Assembly (NCBI RefSeq): GCF_026341275.1
Contig: NZ_JAIFZO010000002.1
Location: 8,028,118-8,092,117, forward strand
Reading direction: 5' to 3'
From: Streptomyces ortus
GTDB lineage: Bacteria; Actinomycetota; Actinomycetes; Streptomycetales; Streptomycetaceae
Length of the DNA: 64,000 bases
The translations under genes and the position numbers were made by a program. Under the pieces are notes generated by a model. That model was not told the origin of the DNA and made no database searches. It saw only the letters and a list, made by a program, of their open reading frames with translations. Positions 6,867-14,580 of this stretch are shown piece by piece (positions within the stretch are counted from its first letter, which is position 1; each line of letters starts with the position of its first letter).

Positions 6867-7806
6867 ACCAGGGCCCGCCGTCACCGGCGGCGGCCCGCGC
6901 GCGCTGGAGCCGCTATGGCGTCGCTCCCGGACCCCGGCCGCCTGGGGGGTCGCGCTGCGCCGTACGCCGCTGTCGATGTGGCGTGACGACGTCTCCGACT
7001 ACGCGGCAGCCCTCACCTACTACTCGATCCTTGCGGTCCTGCCCTCCCTGCTCGTCACCGTCATCGCCTTCAGCCTGATCAGTCCGGGCACCGCCGAGGA
7101 CTTCATCGCCCACGTCACCGCCTATGCCCCGGACCAGTCCGGCACCCAGCTGCACGACGTGCTGACTCGTACGATGCGAGACGGCTCGGCAGCCTGGACG
7201 CTGTTGGGCGGCGGCATCGTGAGCGCACTGTGGTCCGCCTCCAGCTACCTCGCCGTCTTCCGCCGCGCCCTGCACCGTATGCACCACGAAGCCGATCAAC
7301 GGTCGCCCTGGCACACCGCACCCCGCATCCTGCTCACCGCCTTCGCCCTGCTCGGCCTGCTGCTCGTCAGCGCGCTCCTCCTGCTGCTGACCGGGCCGAT
7401 CGCCGAGACCGTCGGCCGTATTCTCGGCTTCGACGCGGTGGCGGCGTGGGCCTGGAACCTACTGCGCTGGCCACTCCTGCTGTGCTTGGTGGCGCTGCTG
7501 GTGGTCATCGTCTTCCACACCGGTCCCGTACAGGCCCGTCGCCGGAAGCACAGCGTCCCCGGCGGGATCCTGGCGGCGGGCCTGTGGCTCGTCGTCTCCG
7601 GAGGGTTCGCCCTGTACACCTCCGCCCTCGGCACCTACAGCAAGCTCTACGGCTCCCTCGCGGGCGCGGTGGTCTTCCTCATCTGGCTGTGGCTGTCCAA
7701 TCTCGCGCTGCTCGCCGGGGCGCAGTTCACCGCCGAACTGAGCGGGCTGAGCAGAAGAGACCGACCGGCACAGCCGCCGGTGGAGGGACCTCCCGAAGCG
7801 GCCTGA
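6856..7806 (+). CDS. YihY/virulence factor BrkB family membrane protein
   Basis: A 316-residue inner-membrane protein of the YihY/BrkB family. Recognisable features are SMWRDDVSDYAAALTYYSILAVLPSLL near residues 37-63, the KLYGSLAGAVVFLIWLWLSNLALLAGAQF block near the C-terminus, and about six membrane segments between. Family members were once called ribonuclease BN by mistake; the present view is a transporter or envelope-integrity protein of unclear substrate. It closes the Asp23 operon, which supports an envelope role. Confidence 0.9.
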   Translation: MSAEPGPAVTGGGPRALEPLWRRSRTPAAWGVALRRTPLSMWRDDVSDYAAALTYYSILAVLPSLLVTVIAFSLISPGTAEDFIAHVTAYAPDQSGTQLHDVLTRTMRDGSAAWTLLGGGIVSALWSASSYLAVFRRALHRMHHEADQRSPWHTAPRILLTAFALLGLLLVSALLLLLTGPIAETVGRILGFDAVAAWAWNLLRWPLLLCLVALLVVIVFHTGPVQARRRKHSVPGGILAAGLWLVVSGGFALYTSALGTYSKLYGSLAGAVVFLIWLWLSNLALLAGAQFTAELSGLSRRDRPAQPPVEGPPEAA

Positions 7807-7824
7807 GCCGAGTGCTGTGATCCC

Positions 7825-7853
7825 TTGCGCCGCTCTCCGCGTCTCGCAATACT
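7825..7853 (+). promoter_or_regulatory. putative SigA-type promoter giving a leaderless ArsR transcript
   Basis: TTGCGC (7825-7830) and AATACT (7848-7853) are separated by 17 bases, and the ATG of the ArsR gene lies eight bases after the -10, where transcription would be expected to begin. No Shine-Dalgarno precedes the ATG, which fits a leaderless mRNA. The hexamers are only fair matches to TTGACA/TATAAT. Confidence 0.5.
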
Positions 7854-7860
7854 TAGCCTC

Positions 7861-8199
7861 ATGGCACAGTATTCGGCGCAACTGGACGGGGTGTTCGTCG
7901 CGCTCGCCGACCCGACCCGGCGTGCCGTCGTCCGGCGTCTCGGCCGCGGCTCCACGAGCGTCGGCGAACTCGCCCGCGAGTTCCCCATGACCCTTCCCTC
8001 GTTCATGAAGCACGTGCGCACGCTCGAAGCGAGCGGGCTGATCCGCACGGTCAAGACCGGCCGGGTCCGCACCTGTGTGCTCAACCGCGACCGGCTCGCC
8101 CTCGTCGACGACTGGCTGGCGGAGCAGCGCCGCACCTGGGAGGAGCGGACCGACCGACTCGAACAGTTCGTCACCGACCCGGAGGAGAACACCCCGTGA
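7861..8199 (+). CDS. ArsR/SmtB-family transcriptional regulator
   Basis: A 112-residue winged-helix regulator. The region LDGVFVALADPTRRAVVRRLGRGSTSVGELAREF followed by LPSFMKHVRTLEASGLIRTVKTGRVRTC is the ArsR helix-turn-helix and wing. No metal-binding cysteine pair is visible in the recognition helix, so it is more like the SRPBCC-associated ArsR subgroup than a metal sensor. I prefer the ATG at 7861 to upstream options because homologs begin close to the first helix. It is followed directly by an SRPBCC protein and a RibD-like reductase, a common three-gene unit in actinobacteria, and probably represses them. Confidence 0.85.
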   Translation: MAQYSAQLDGVFVALADPTRRAVVRRLGRGSTSVGELAREFPMTLPSFMKHVRTLEASGLIRTVKTGRVRTCVLNRDRLALVDDWLAEQRRTWEERTDRLEQFVTDPEENTP

Positions 8200-8708
8200 A
8201 CCCCGTGAACCCTGCGGACCCCGTGATTCCCCTGAATCCCGACCTCGATCTCAGCCTGGAGCGGATCATCCGTGCCCCGCGCGCGACGGTGTGGAGCGCC
8301 TGGGCCGAACCGTCCCGGCTGGAGAGGTGGTGGCTCCCGGCTCCCATGCGCTGCCGGGTGGACCAGTTGGAGCTGCGGCCCGGCGGGGGGTTCGTGACGC
8401 GGATGAGTGACGACGGCACCGCGTTCGTCCCCCATCTGGACGCGTGCTTCCTGGCTGTCGACGAAGGCCGGCGGATCGTGTTCACCAACGCGATCGACAG
8501 CACCTGGCGTCCGGCGGATCCGGCGCCGGTCACGATGACCGCCACGATCACGCTGCACGACCATCCGGACGGTACGGACTACCGGATGCTCGTGCGGCAC
8601 GGCGACCCGGGGTCCCGCGCCCGCCATGACAAGCTCGGCTTCGCCGACGGCTGGGGCACGGTCGCGGGTCAACTGGCCGCACTCGTCGAGGGGATGGCGC
8701 CGCGATGA
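8196..8708 (+). CDS. SRPBCC (AHSA1) domain protein
   Basis: A 170-residue protein with an activator-of-Hsp90-ATPase-homology/START-like fold. The signature LERIIRAPRATVWSAWAEPSRLERWW occupies residues 18-45, and the C-terminal helix ends GWGTVAGQLAALVEGM. Such proteins form a hydrophobic ligand cavity; ligand and partner are unknown. The N-terminus begins with a short Asn/Pro repeat (NPVNPADPV). It starts on a GTGA overlap with the ArsR gene and ends in ATGA with the next gene, so the three are co-translated. Confidence 0.85.
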   Translation: MNPVNPADPVIPLNPDLDLSLERIIRAPRATVWSAWAEPSRLERWWLPAPMRCRVDQLELRPGGGFVTRMSDDGTAFVPHLDACFLAVDEGRRIVFTNAIDSTWRPADPAPVTMTATITLHDHPDGTDYRMLVRHGDPGSRARHDKLGFADGWGTVAGQLAALVEGMAPR

Positions 8709-9331
8709 AGATCACCCTCACCGAGTTCGTCACGCTCGACGGGGTCAGCCAGGGGCCCGGTTCGCCGGACGAGGACACCAGCGGCGGGTTCAGCCACGGT
8801 GGTTGGCTCGTACCCCACATCGACGGGACGTTCGTCCAGCGCGTCTCCGACTGGCTCGACCTCGCCGACGGCCTGCTGCTCGGCCGCCGTACATATGAGG
8901 CATTCGCCCGTGACTGGCCGAAGATCACCGACCCCGACGACCCGTTCACCGGCCGGATGAACTCGCTGCCGAAGTACGTCGTCTCCAACACCCTCACCGA
9001 GGGGGCCTGGCATCCCACGACCGTGCTCAACGGCGACCCGCTCCGGACGGTCGCCGAACTGAAGTCGCGACCGGGACGGGAATTGCAGATCCACGGCAGC
9101 GCCCGCCTGGGCGAGGCGCTGCTCGCTGCGGGACTCATCGACACGCTCCGCCTCGTCGTCGCACCCACGGTGCTGCGGACCGGCCGGCGTCTGGTGACCG
9201 GTCCAGGAACGCCGTCCGGCCTGCGACTGCTCCACCACGAAGCGACACCGAACGGCCTGCTGCTCCTCGAATACGAGACGACCGGCCGGGCGCCCACCGG
9301 TGAGTACCAGGGCGTCACCGACCACCTCTAG
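8705..9331 (+). CDS. dihydrofolate reductase family protein (RibD C-terminal-like)
   Basis: A 208-residue protein of the dihydrofolate-reductase/RibD-C fold. It starts MKITLTEFVTLDGVSQGPG, has the nucleotide-side motif DGLLLGRRTYEAFA near residue 60, KYVVSNTL near 95, LQIHGSARLGEALL around 130 and ends in LLLLEYET. Members bind NADPH; most have no assigned substrate. It is the third gene of the ArsR operon and overlaps the convergent hypothetical gene by four bases at its 3-prime end. Confidence 0.85.
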   Translation: MKITLTEFVTLDGVSQGPGSPDEDTSGGFSHGGWLVPHIDGTFVQRVSDWLDLADGLLLGRRTYEAFARDWPKITDPDDPFTGRMNSLPKYVVSNTLTEGAWHPTTVLNGDPLRTVAELKSRPGRELQIHGSARLGEALLAAGLIDTLRLVVAPTVLRTGRRLVTGPGTPSGLRLLHHEATPNGLLLLEYETTGRAPTGEYQGVTDHL

Positions 9332-9786
9332 GAGGGGGTGTCCGGGCTGTCGGGGCGGGCGCTGTGGTCGCGGTGGCCCTTCGTGCGGCGGTCCTCCTTC
9401 AGCTCGGCTTCGTAGAGGTGGTCGCGCCCGTCGGCGAGGTCGCGCACTACGTGTCGCTCCAGTTCCTTGAACGGCTGGTAGTAGGTCCCGTCGTATGCCT
9501 CGACGATCTGGAAAGTCCAGTGGCCGGGGATCACGTTGCGGCCCAGGATCTCGCGCTCCACACGGTCGGCGTACTCGGTGTGGCCCGCCTCGCGGAGGAG
9601 CCTGACCGCGCGGTCCAGCTCCAGATCGGCTCCGCCGGTCAGTTGGTGGAAGGAGTACAGGTGTCCCCGGGCCCGTTCGGTGGTCTCCAGTGCCTTGGAC
9701 AGCGCACCGAGCGCTTCCACGGTCTCGTCACTGACTCCCTCGGGGCGCTGATGGGCGCGGTCGGGACCGTCGTTCGGTTGGTTCAT
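9328..9786 (-). CDS. conserved hypothetical protein
   Basis: A soluble protein of about 152 residues if translation begins at ATG 9786 (an upstream ATG at 9837 would add 17 residues). It starts MNQPNDGPDRAHQ, followed by a helical region TVEALGALSKALETTERARGHL and a basic, aromatic segment HWTFQIVEAYDGTYYQPFKELERHVV. I recognise it as a protein common in actinobacteria but know of no function. No signal peptide, membrane helix or metal motif is visible. It stands alone, convergent with the reductase gene. The start choice is uncertain because neither candidate has a strong Shine-Dalgarno. Confidence 0.65.
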   Translation of the reverse strand: MNQPNDGPDRAHQRPEGVSDETVEALGALSKALETTERARGHLYSFHQLTGGADLELDRAVRLLREAGHTEYADRVEREILGRNVIPGHWTFQIVEAYDGTYYQPFKELERHVVRDLADGRDHLYEAELKEDRRTKGHRDHSARPDSPDTPS

Positions 9787-9914
9787 GCTCTGCCGCATGC
9801 CCGGGGAACGCGGACACATATGCCGCCGCGGCGGCACGAGTGCCCGGATGGCGCACGAAGCCTGCCAGCGCTGCTGGATCCGCTACCACTGCCGGAGCGG
9901 CCACCACTGCCGGC

Positions 9915-9961
9915 GCGGTCACCGCCTGCTGCGCCTGCCGCGCCCGCCGCGCGGTGACCGC
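9915..9961 (-). terminator. hairpin after the FAD monooxygenase gene
   Basis: GCGGTCACCGC (9915-9925) pairs perfectly with GCGGTGACCGC (9951-9961), an 11-bp stem just beyond the monooxygenase stop. No U-tract is needed for streptomycete terminators of this kind. Confidence 0.6.
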
Positions 9962-9968
9962 GTTCGCC

Positions 9969-11111
9969 CTACGGCGTCTGCTCGGCGCCGGTGAACAGGG
10001 CGATCAGGCTATCGGGTGTCTTGGCGCCGTAGAGGAGTTCATGGAGTTCGGTGCCCTCGGCGGCGGCTTCGGCGCCGCGGGTGAACATGGCCTGCTCATA
10101 TTCGGCGAGGGCGCCTTCGAGGTCGTCGGGGCGGGCGGCGAGGGCCTTGCCGAGTTCGGCGCCGTCGTACATGGCGAGGTTGGCGCCTTCGCCGTTCGGG
10201 ACCGAGAGGTGGGCGGCGTCGCCGAGCAGGGTCACCCCCGGCACCCTGTCCCACCGGTGCCCGACGGGCAGGGCGTTGAGCGAGCGCAGGACCGGCGCGG
10301 TCTCACTTCCGGTGATCAGCGCGGTGAGCTCCGGTGCCCAGCCGTCGAACTCCCTCGCGATTCGCATGGTGGCCGCGGCGGAGTCGCCGAAGTCGATGCC
10401 GGCGAACCACTCCCGCGACTCGCTGAGCATCACGTACGCGTGAAGGGTACCCTCGGTCTCCCGGTGGGCCAGGATCGCCCTGCCCGGCGTGAGTGCGAAC
10501 ATCGACCCGCCGCCGACCGCCTTCGCACTGGCCGGATGCCGGGTCTCGCTGTCGAACAGGTAGGTCTCGACGAACGACATGCCGGCGTACTCCGGGGTGG
10601 TGGCGGTGAGCAGCGGCCTGACCCGGGACCATGCGCCGTCCGCGCCGACCAGCAGGTCCGTGGCGACGGTGGTGCCGTCGGCGAAGGTCACCTCGTGCCG
10701 CCTCTCGCCGAGTGCGCGGGTACCGCTGACCTTGTGCCCCCACCGGACGGTGCCGGCCGGGAGCGAGTCGAGCAGGATCCGCCGCAGTTCACCGCGCAGC
10801 ACTTCGGGGCGGACCCCTGTGCCGTCGTCGGCCTTGTCGAACAGGACGGACCCGTCCACGCCGAGAACCCGTATCGCCTCGCGGCCCTCGAGGACGAGGT
10901 CGCGGAACTCGTCGAGGAGGCCTGCCGACTCCAGAGCGAGTTGGCCGTTGTAGTCGTGGATGTCGAGCATTCCGCCCTGCGCACGTGCCGTCGGTGAGGC
11001 CTCGGCCTCGTAGACAGTGGCCGGGATGCCGTGGACGTGCAGTACGCGGGCCAGCGTGAGGCCGCCGAGCCCGGCGCCGATGATCGTGACGTGTGTGAGC
11101 CGACCGGTCAT
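9969..11111 (-). CDS. FAD-dependent monooxygenase
   Basis: A 380-residue class A flavoprotein monooxygenase related to TetX and similar aromatic hydroxylases. The FAD-binding GxGxxG motif is GAGLGG at residues 12-17, the DG motif is LLVGADGAWSRVRPLL in the middle, and the second FAD motif is LLGDAAHLSVPNGEGANLAM near residue 290. Substrate could be an antibiotic, a phenolic or a secondary metabolite; the sequence does not decide. The frame stays open upstream to 11660, but AAGGAA sits correctly before ATG 11111 and the mature family begins there. It is monocistronic and ends before a hairpin. Confidence 0.88.
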   Translation of the reverse strand: MTGRLTHVTIIGAGLGGLTLARVLHVHGIPATVYEAEASPTARAQGGMLDIHDYNGQLALESAGLLDEFRDLVLEGREAIRVLGVDGSVLFDKADDGTGVRPEVLRGELRRILLDSLPAGTVRWGHKVSGTRALGERRHEVTFADGTTVATDLLVGADGAWSRVRPLLTATTPEYAGMSFVETYLFDSETRHPASAKAVGGGSMFALTPGRAILAHRETEGTLHAYVMLSESREWFAGIDFGDSAAATMRIAREFDGWAPELTALITGSETAPVLRSLNALPVGHRWDRVPGVTLLGDAAHLSVPNGEGANLAMYDGAELGKALAARPDDLEGALAEYEQAMFTRGAEAAAEGTELHELLYGAKTPDSLIALFTGAEQTP

Positions 11112-11213
11112 GGGGATTCCTTGCCTGTAGTACGCCCGCCGGAGGTGTGCCCGGCGGGATCTCCAGCAAGGTCTCAGCGCTCGCCGACAGGCCGCCGACA
11201 CCGGACCGACAGC

Positions 11214-11317
11214 CCTCGACAGGCGACCGACACGGGTGACGGACACGGCTGACCCACACGGGCGAACGGCAGCGGTGACCCGCACCGGTGAGCGGCACCG
11301 GCGAGCGGCACCGGACC
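11214..11317 (-). repeat. 13-bp tandem array, about eight units
   Basis: Bases 11214-11317 divide into eight consecutive 13-base units, most of which end in GA and contain a CACSGG core (for example CCGCACCGGTGA and GCGGCACCGGCGA); adjacent copies differ at two to five positions. The array fills most of the gap between the cyclodeaminase-family gene, just after its stop, and the start of the monooxygenase gene. A diverged minisatellite; no function is evident. Confidence 0.75.
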
Positions 11318-11343
11318 CTCGCCCTGGGGTCGGCCGGCAGCGT

Positions 11344-12294
11344 TCACAGGTCGACGACCGTGCCCCAGCCCTCGCGGACGGCGACAGCGTGGGCGACATG
11401 CGCCGCGGCCACGTCCAGAGCGGCATGCCCGGTGGACTTGAACAGGGTCGGTCCGGTCTCGTTCCGGCGGCCGGGATGCGTACCGGAGAGGACGGAGCCG
11501 AGAAGGACGACGGGCTTTTCCGCGGGCAGGTCCTGCAGTTCGTACGCGCCCGCCGGCGGTGCGGCGGCGTGGGCGCCCGGCCACTCCGTGAAGAGGAGGG
11601 CGTCGCGGACGGTGTCGGCGTCCACCTCGGGACCGTGGGAGCCGCCCACCGAACTGACATGGACGCCGGGGGCCAGCCAGTCCCGGCGGATCACCGGCTG
11701 GACGGCGCCGGTGCAGCAGAACACCACAGCGGCACCGCGTACGGCCGCTTCGGCGTTCGGCGCGGCCTCGGCCGCGGGGTGCAGACCGGCGGCGGAGCGG
11801 ACCCGCCGTGGATCGCGCCCGGCCACGGAGACGGGCGTCGTGGGGTCGAGGAGGGCGAGCAGGGCGAGTTGGGCCCGCGCCTGGGCCCCGGCACCGAGAA
11901 CGGCGATGCGGCCGGGTCGTGGCGCGGCCAGGGCGAGAGCGCTGTGGGTGGCAGCCGCGGCCGTACGTATCCCGGTGAGGGACTCGGCGTCGAGGAGGGC
12001 CAGCGGGTGGCCGTCCTCGGGGTCGAAGAGGGCGACGATGCCACGGTGGCTGCTCCGTCCCGCCTGAGCCGGGTCCGCGAACACGGAGACGAGTTTTGCC
12101 GCCAGCCCGAGTCCGGGGACATAACCGGGCATGACACCCAGCAGGCCGCCTGGCGCGAGGGCCGCCACCCGCGGCGGTGCGGAGGCCTCGCCCCGGCTGA
12201 CGGCGATCAGCGCCTGTGCCACGGCGTCCATGACCCGGTGTGGGTCGAGCGCCGCGCGGGTCTGGGCGCGGTCGAGAACGAGGACGCCGCTCAT
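11344..12294 (-). CDS. ornithine cyclodeaminase/mu-crystallin family protein
   Basis: A 316-residue NAD(P)-dependent enzyme of the ornithine cyclodeaminase/alanine dehydrogenase/mu-crystallin family. The Rossmann motif is IAVLGAGAQARAQLALL near residue 125; LLDAESLTGIRTAAAA precedes it and is typical. Family reactions include cyclodeamination of ornithine and reduction of ketimines or opine-like compounds. Its start overlaps the IclR regulator stop by four bases, and across the divergent promoter lie an amidohydrolase and an M19-type protein, so the set probably degrades an amino-acid-derived or N-acylated compound. Confidence 0.85.
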   Translation of the reverse strand: MSGVLVLDRAQTRAALDPHRVMDAVAQALIAVSRGEASAPPRVAALAPGGLLGVMPGYVPGLGLAAKLVSVFADPAQAGRSSHRGIVALFDPEDGHPLALLDAESLTGIRTAAAATHSALALAAPRPGRIAVLGAGAQARAQLALLALLDPTTPVSVAGRDPRRVRSAAGLHPAAEAAPNAEAAVRGAAVVFCCTGAVQPVIRRDWLAPGVHVSSVGGSHGPEVDADTVRDALLFTEWPGAHAAAPPAGAYELQDLPAEKPVVLLGSVLSGTHPGRRNETGPTLFKSTGHAALDVAAAHVAHAVAVREGWGTVVDL

Positions 12295-13076
12295 ACGGGT
12301 CCCTTCGCGGGGTCGGCGGAGGGTCTGGAGGTGCCGGGGGCGGTCAGGAGCCGGCGCAGTGCGTCGGTGGCATCGCGCAGATGTTCCCGCAGGTCAGGCA
12401 GGCGGGAGGGGGTGAACTCGGCGTCCAGGCCGACCACCGTCACCGCGCAGACCGGCGCGCCGGACGTGGGGGAAACGGCGCGGGCGAGCGAGGCGACGGG
12501 CTGTTCGCTGCGGCCGTGCTCCTCGGCGAATCCGGTCCGCTCCGCGCGTTCGAGGTCGGCGAGCAGCCCGTCGGGACCCTCAAGCGGGTGTCCGGCCGCT
12601 TCGGCGGGACGCAGGTAGGGGGATCGGGCGGCGGGAGCGAGCGCGGCGACCAGGGCGAGAGGGCCCGCGAACCGGTGGACGGGCAGTCCCTCGCCGATCA
12701 GGTCGGAGATCATCGCGAGCCGCTCCGGCCGGACGGCGTCGATCACCCGTGACCGGTCCTCCTCCAGGACCTGGAGGTTGGCCATCATGCCGGTGCGTGC
12801 GGACAGCTCGGTGAGCACCGGGCGGGCGATGGCCGTCAGTGAGTTCCTGGCCGCGGACCACGACAGCTGGAGCACCGCGGTACCGGGCAGGTAGCGGTCT
12901 CCGGCCCGCAGCACCCATCCCCGGCGTACCAGATCGAGGAGGACACGGTAGGCGGTCGCGCGGTGCAGCCCGACCTCCTCGGCCAGGTCGGTCAGGCGCG
13001 GGGGGTGCGATGACCGGGCGACGGCCTCGACCAGGTCCAGGGCCTTGTCGACGGCGGTGCGGGGTGCTTCGGGCAC
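12291..13076 (-). CDS. IclR-family transcriptional regulator
   Basis: A 261-residue IclR regulator. The winged-helix domain covers residues 5-65 (VDKALDLVEAVARS, then RLTDLAEEVGLHRATAYRVLLDLVRRGWV) and the ligand-binding domain follows, with ELSARTGMMANLQVLE and the late block GAPVCAVTVVGLDAEF. GTG 13076 is preceded by AAGGAG at nine bases. It is divergent from the amidohydrolase and co-transcribed with the cyclodeaminase-family gene, and probably controls both directions through the repeats at 13154-13212. Confidence 0.9.
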   Translation of the reverse strand: MPEAPRTAVDKALDLVEAVARSSHPPRLTDLAEEVGLHRATAYRVLLDLVRRGWVLRAGDRYLPGTAVLQLSWSAARNSLTAIARPVLTELSARTGMMANLQVLEEDRSRVIDAVRPERLAMISDLIGEGLPVHRFAGPLALVAALAPAARSPYLRPAEAAGHPLEGPDGLLADLERAERTGFAEEHGRSEQPVASLARAVSPTSGAPVCAVTVVGLDAEFTPSRLPDLREHLRDATDALRRLLTAPGTSRPSADPAKGPV

Positions 13077-13153
13077 GTCCGACCACTCCTTGTGGCGTCG
13101 GGGTGGGGCAGCGTACGGTGACGCATGTTGCGGGAGACGTTACATGTGTTACG

Positions 13154-13212
13154 TACAGCGCAACAGCCCTACCCTACTGCAGCGCAACAACCCTGCGTAC
13201 AGCGCGACAACT
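13154..13212. promoter_or_regulatory. three direct repeats between IclR and amidohydrolase genes
   Basis: TACAGCGCAACAGCC (13154), TGCAGCGCAACAACC (13178) and TACAGCGCGACAAC (13198) share the core CAGCGCAACA and are spaced 24 and 20 bases, about two helical turns. An inverted relative, TGTTGCG, occurs near 13125. They are the best candidates for IclR operators controlling the divergent catabolic genes. Confidence 0.6.
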
Positions 13213-13269
13213 TGCTGCACGCCGCACTGCACCACCCCGAGCTGGAAGCCCCACGAGCGAGAGGCGAAG

Positions 13270-14580
13270 ATGACGAACGAGGCCTCGGGAGCGACGACCC
13301 CGCACGCCCCGCCACCCGCCGGCACGCTCGCCGTGTACCGCGGTGCCACGCTGTTCGACGGAACCGGACGGGCGCCCCGGCCGTCCACGTCGATCGTCAT
13401 CGACGGCGCGTCGATCCGGGCGGTCGGTGACGACGCCGAGATCGCCGCCTCACTGCCCGCCGACGCGCGCGTCCACGACCTCGACGGACGCTTCGTCATG
13501 CCGGGTCTCATCGACTCCCACCAGCACATCGCGACACCGCCCGACCGGCCCGCCGCCGAGGCGGTCCTCGACCGCCTCGTCCACAGCGGTGTCACGGCGA
13601 TCCGCGACATGGCGGACGACCTGCGCCAGGTCGGCGACCTCGCGCGGGCCACCCTCGTCGGCGAGATCCCCGGCCCGGACATCCGCTACGCCGCGCTGAT
13701 GGCCGGACCCGGCTTCTTCGACGACCCGCGCACCCACCAGGTGTCCCAGGGGGAGACCCCGGGCGCCGTGCCATGGATGCAGGCCGTCACCCCGGACACC
13801 GACCTGCGGGTGGCGGTGGCCCTGGCGCGCGGCACCCATGCCGCCGCGATCAAGGTGTACGCCGACCTCGACCACCGCACGGTGGCCGCCGTCACCGCCG
13901 AGGCACACCGGCAAGGCGTGCCCGTCTGGGCCCACGCCGCCGTCTTTCCCGCCACGCCCCGACAGGTCGTCGAGGCCGGTGTCGACAGCGTCTCCCACGT
14001 CACGCTGCTCGCCTTCGAGGGCGCCGACGGGCCGCTGACGACGTACAAGGACAAACCGTGGGTCGACCACGGGAGGTTCGCCGCCGAGGACGATCCGCAC
14101 CTCGACGAACTCTTCGCCCTGATGTGCCGCCGCGGAACCGTTCTCGACGCGACCGCCGGCATGTGGGAGAGCGACGAGCTGATGGGCGAGGGGCCAGAGG
14201 ACGCCGCACGCGCGCGTGCCAACGCCCAGCTCGCCGCGCACATCACGGCTCAGGCGTACCGCGCCGGTGTCGACCTCTCGACGGGTACCGACTACGAGAC
14301 CGCTCCCGGGGACCCCTTCCCCGCGCTGTTCGAGGAGCTGGCGTTCCTCGTGCGCCGCTGTGGCATCCCGCCCGAGGAGGTGCTGCGTTCGGCCACCCTG
14401 ATCGGCGCCCGGAGCGCCGGGGCCGAGGACATCATGGGCAGCGTGGAACCCGGCAAGCTCGCCAACTTCGTCGTCCTGGACGAGAATCCGCTGCTCGACA
14501 TCGACCACCTGCGCAGCGTCACCCTCACCGTCAAGCGCGGCCACCGCTTTGAGCGCGGCGCGTACAAGGAAGCCCGATGA
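13270..14580 (+). CDS. metal-dependent amidohydrolase
   Basis: A 436-residue amidohydrolase-superfamily enzyme. The metal-binding HxH motif is His84-Gln-His86 in VMPGLIDSHQHI; further ligands are likely in IKVYADLDH, VWAHAAV, DSVSHVTLL and the Asp of STGTDYETAPG. The ending PGKLANFVVLDENPLLDI is typical of the imidazolonepropionase/prolidase-like branch. The expected role is hydrolysis of a cyclic amide, N-acyl or peptide-like bond in the cytoplasm. ATG 13270 follows GAGAGGCG. It is co-translated with the next gene (ATGA overlap) and faces the IclR regulator. Confidence 0.85.
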   Translation: MTNEASGATTPHAPPPAGTLAVYRGATLFDGTGRAPRPSTSIVIDGASIRAVGDDAEIAASLPADARVHDLDGRFVMPGLIDSHQHIATPPDRPAAEAVLDRLVHSGVTAIRDMADDLRQVGDLARATLVGEIPGPDIRYAALMAGPGFFDDPRTHQVSQGETPGAVPWMQAVTPDTDLRVAVALARGTHAAAIKVYADLDHRTVAAVTAEAHRQGVPVWAHAAVFPATPRQVVEAGVDSVSHVTLLAFEGADGPLTTYKDKPWVDHGRFAAEDDPHLDELFALMCRRGTVLDATAGMWESDELMGEGPEDAARARANAQLAAHITAQAYRAGVDLSTGTDYETAPGDPFPALFEELAFLVRRCGIPPEEVLRSATLIGARSAGAEDIMGSVEPGKLANFVVLDENPLLDIDHLRSVTLTVKRGHRFERGAYKEAR

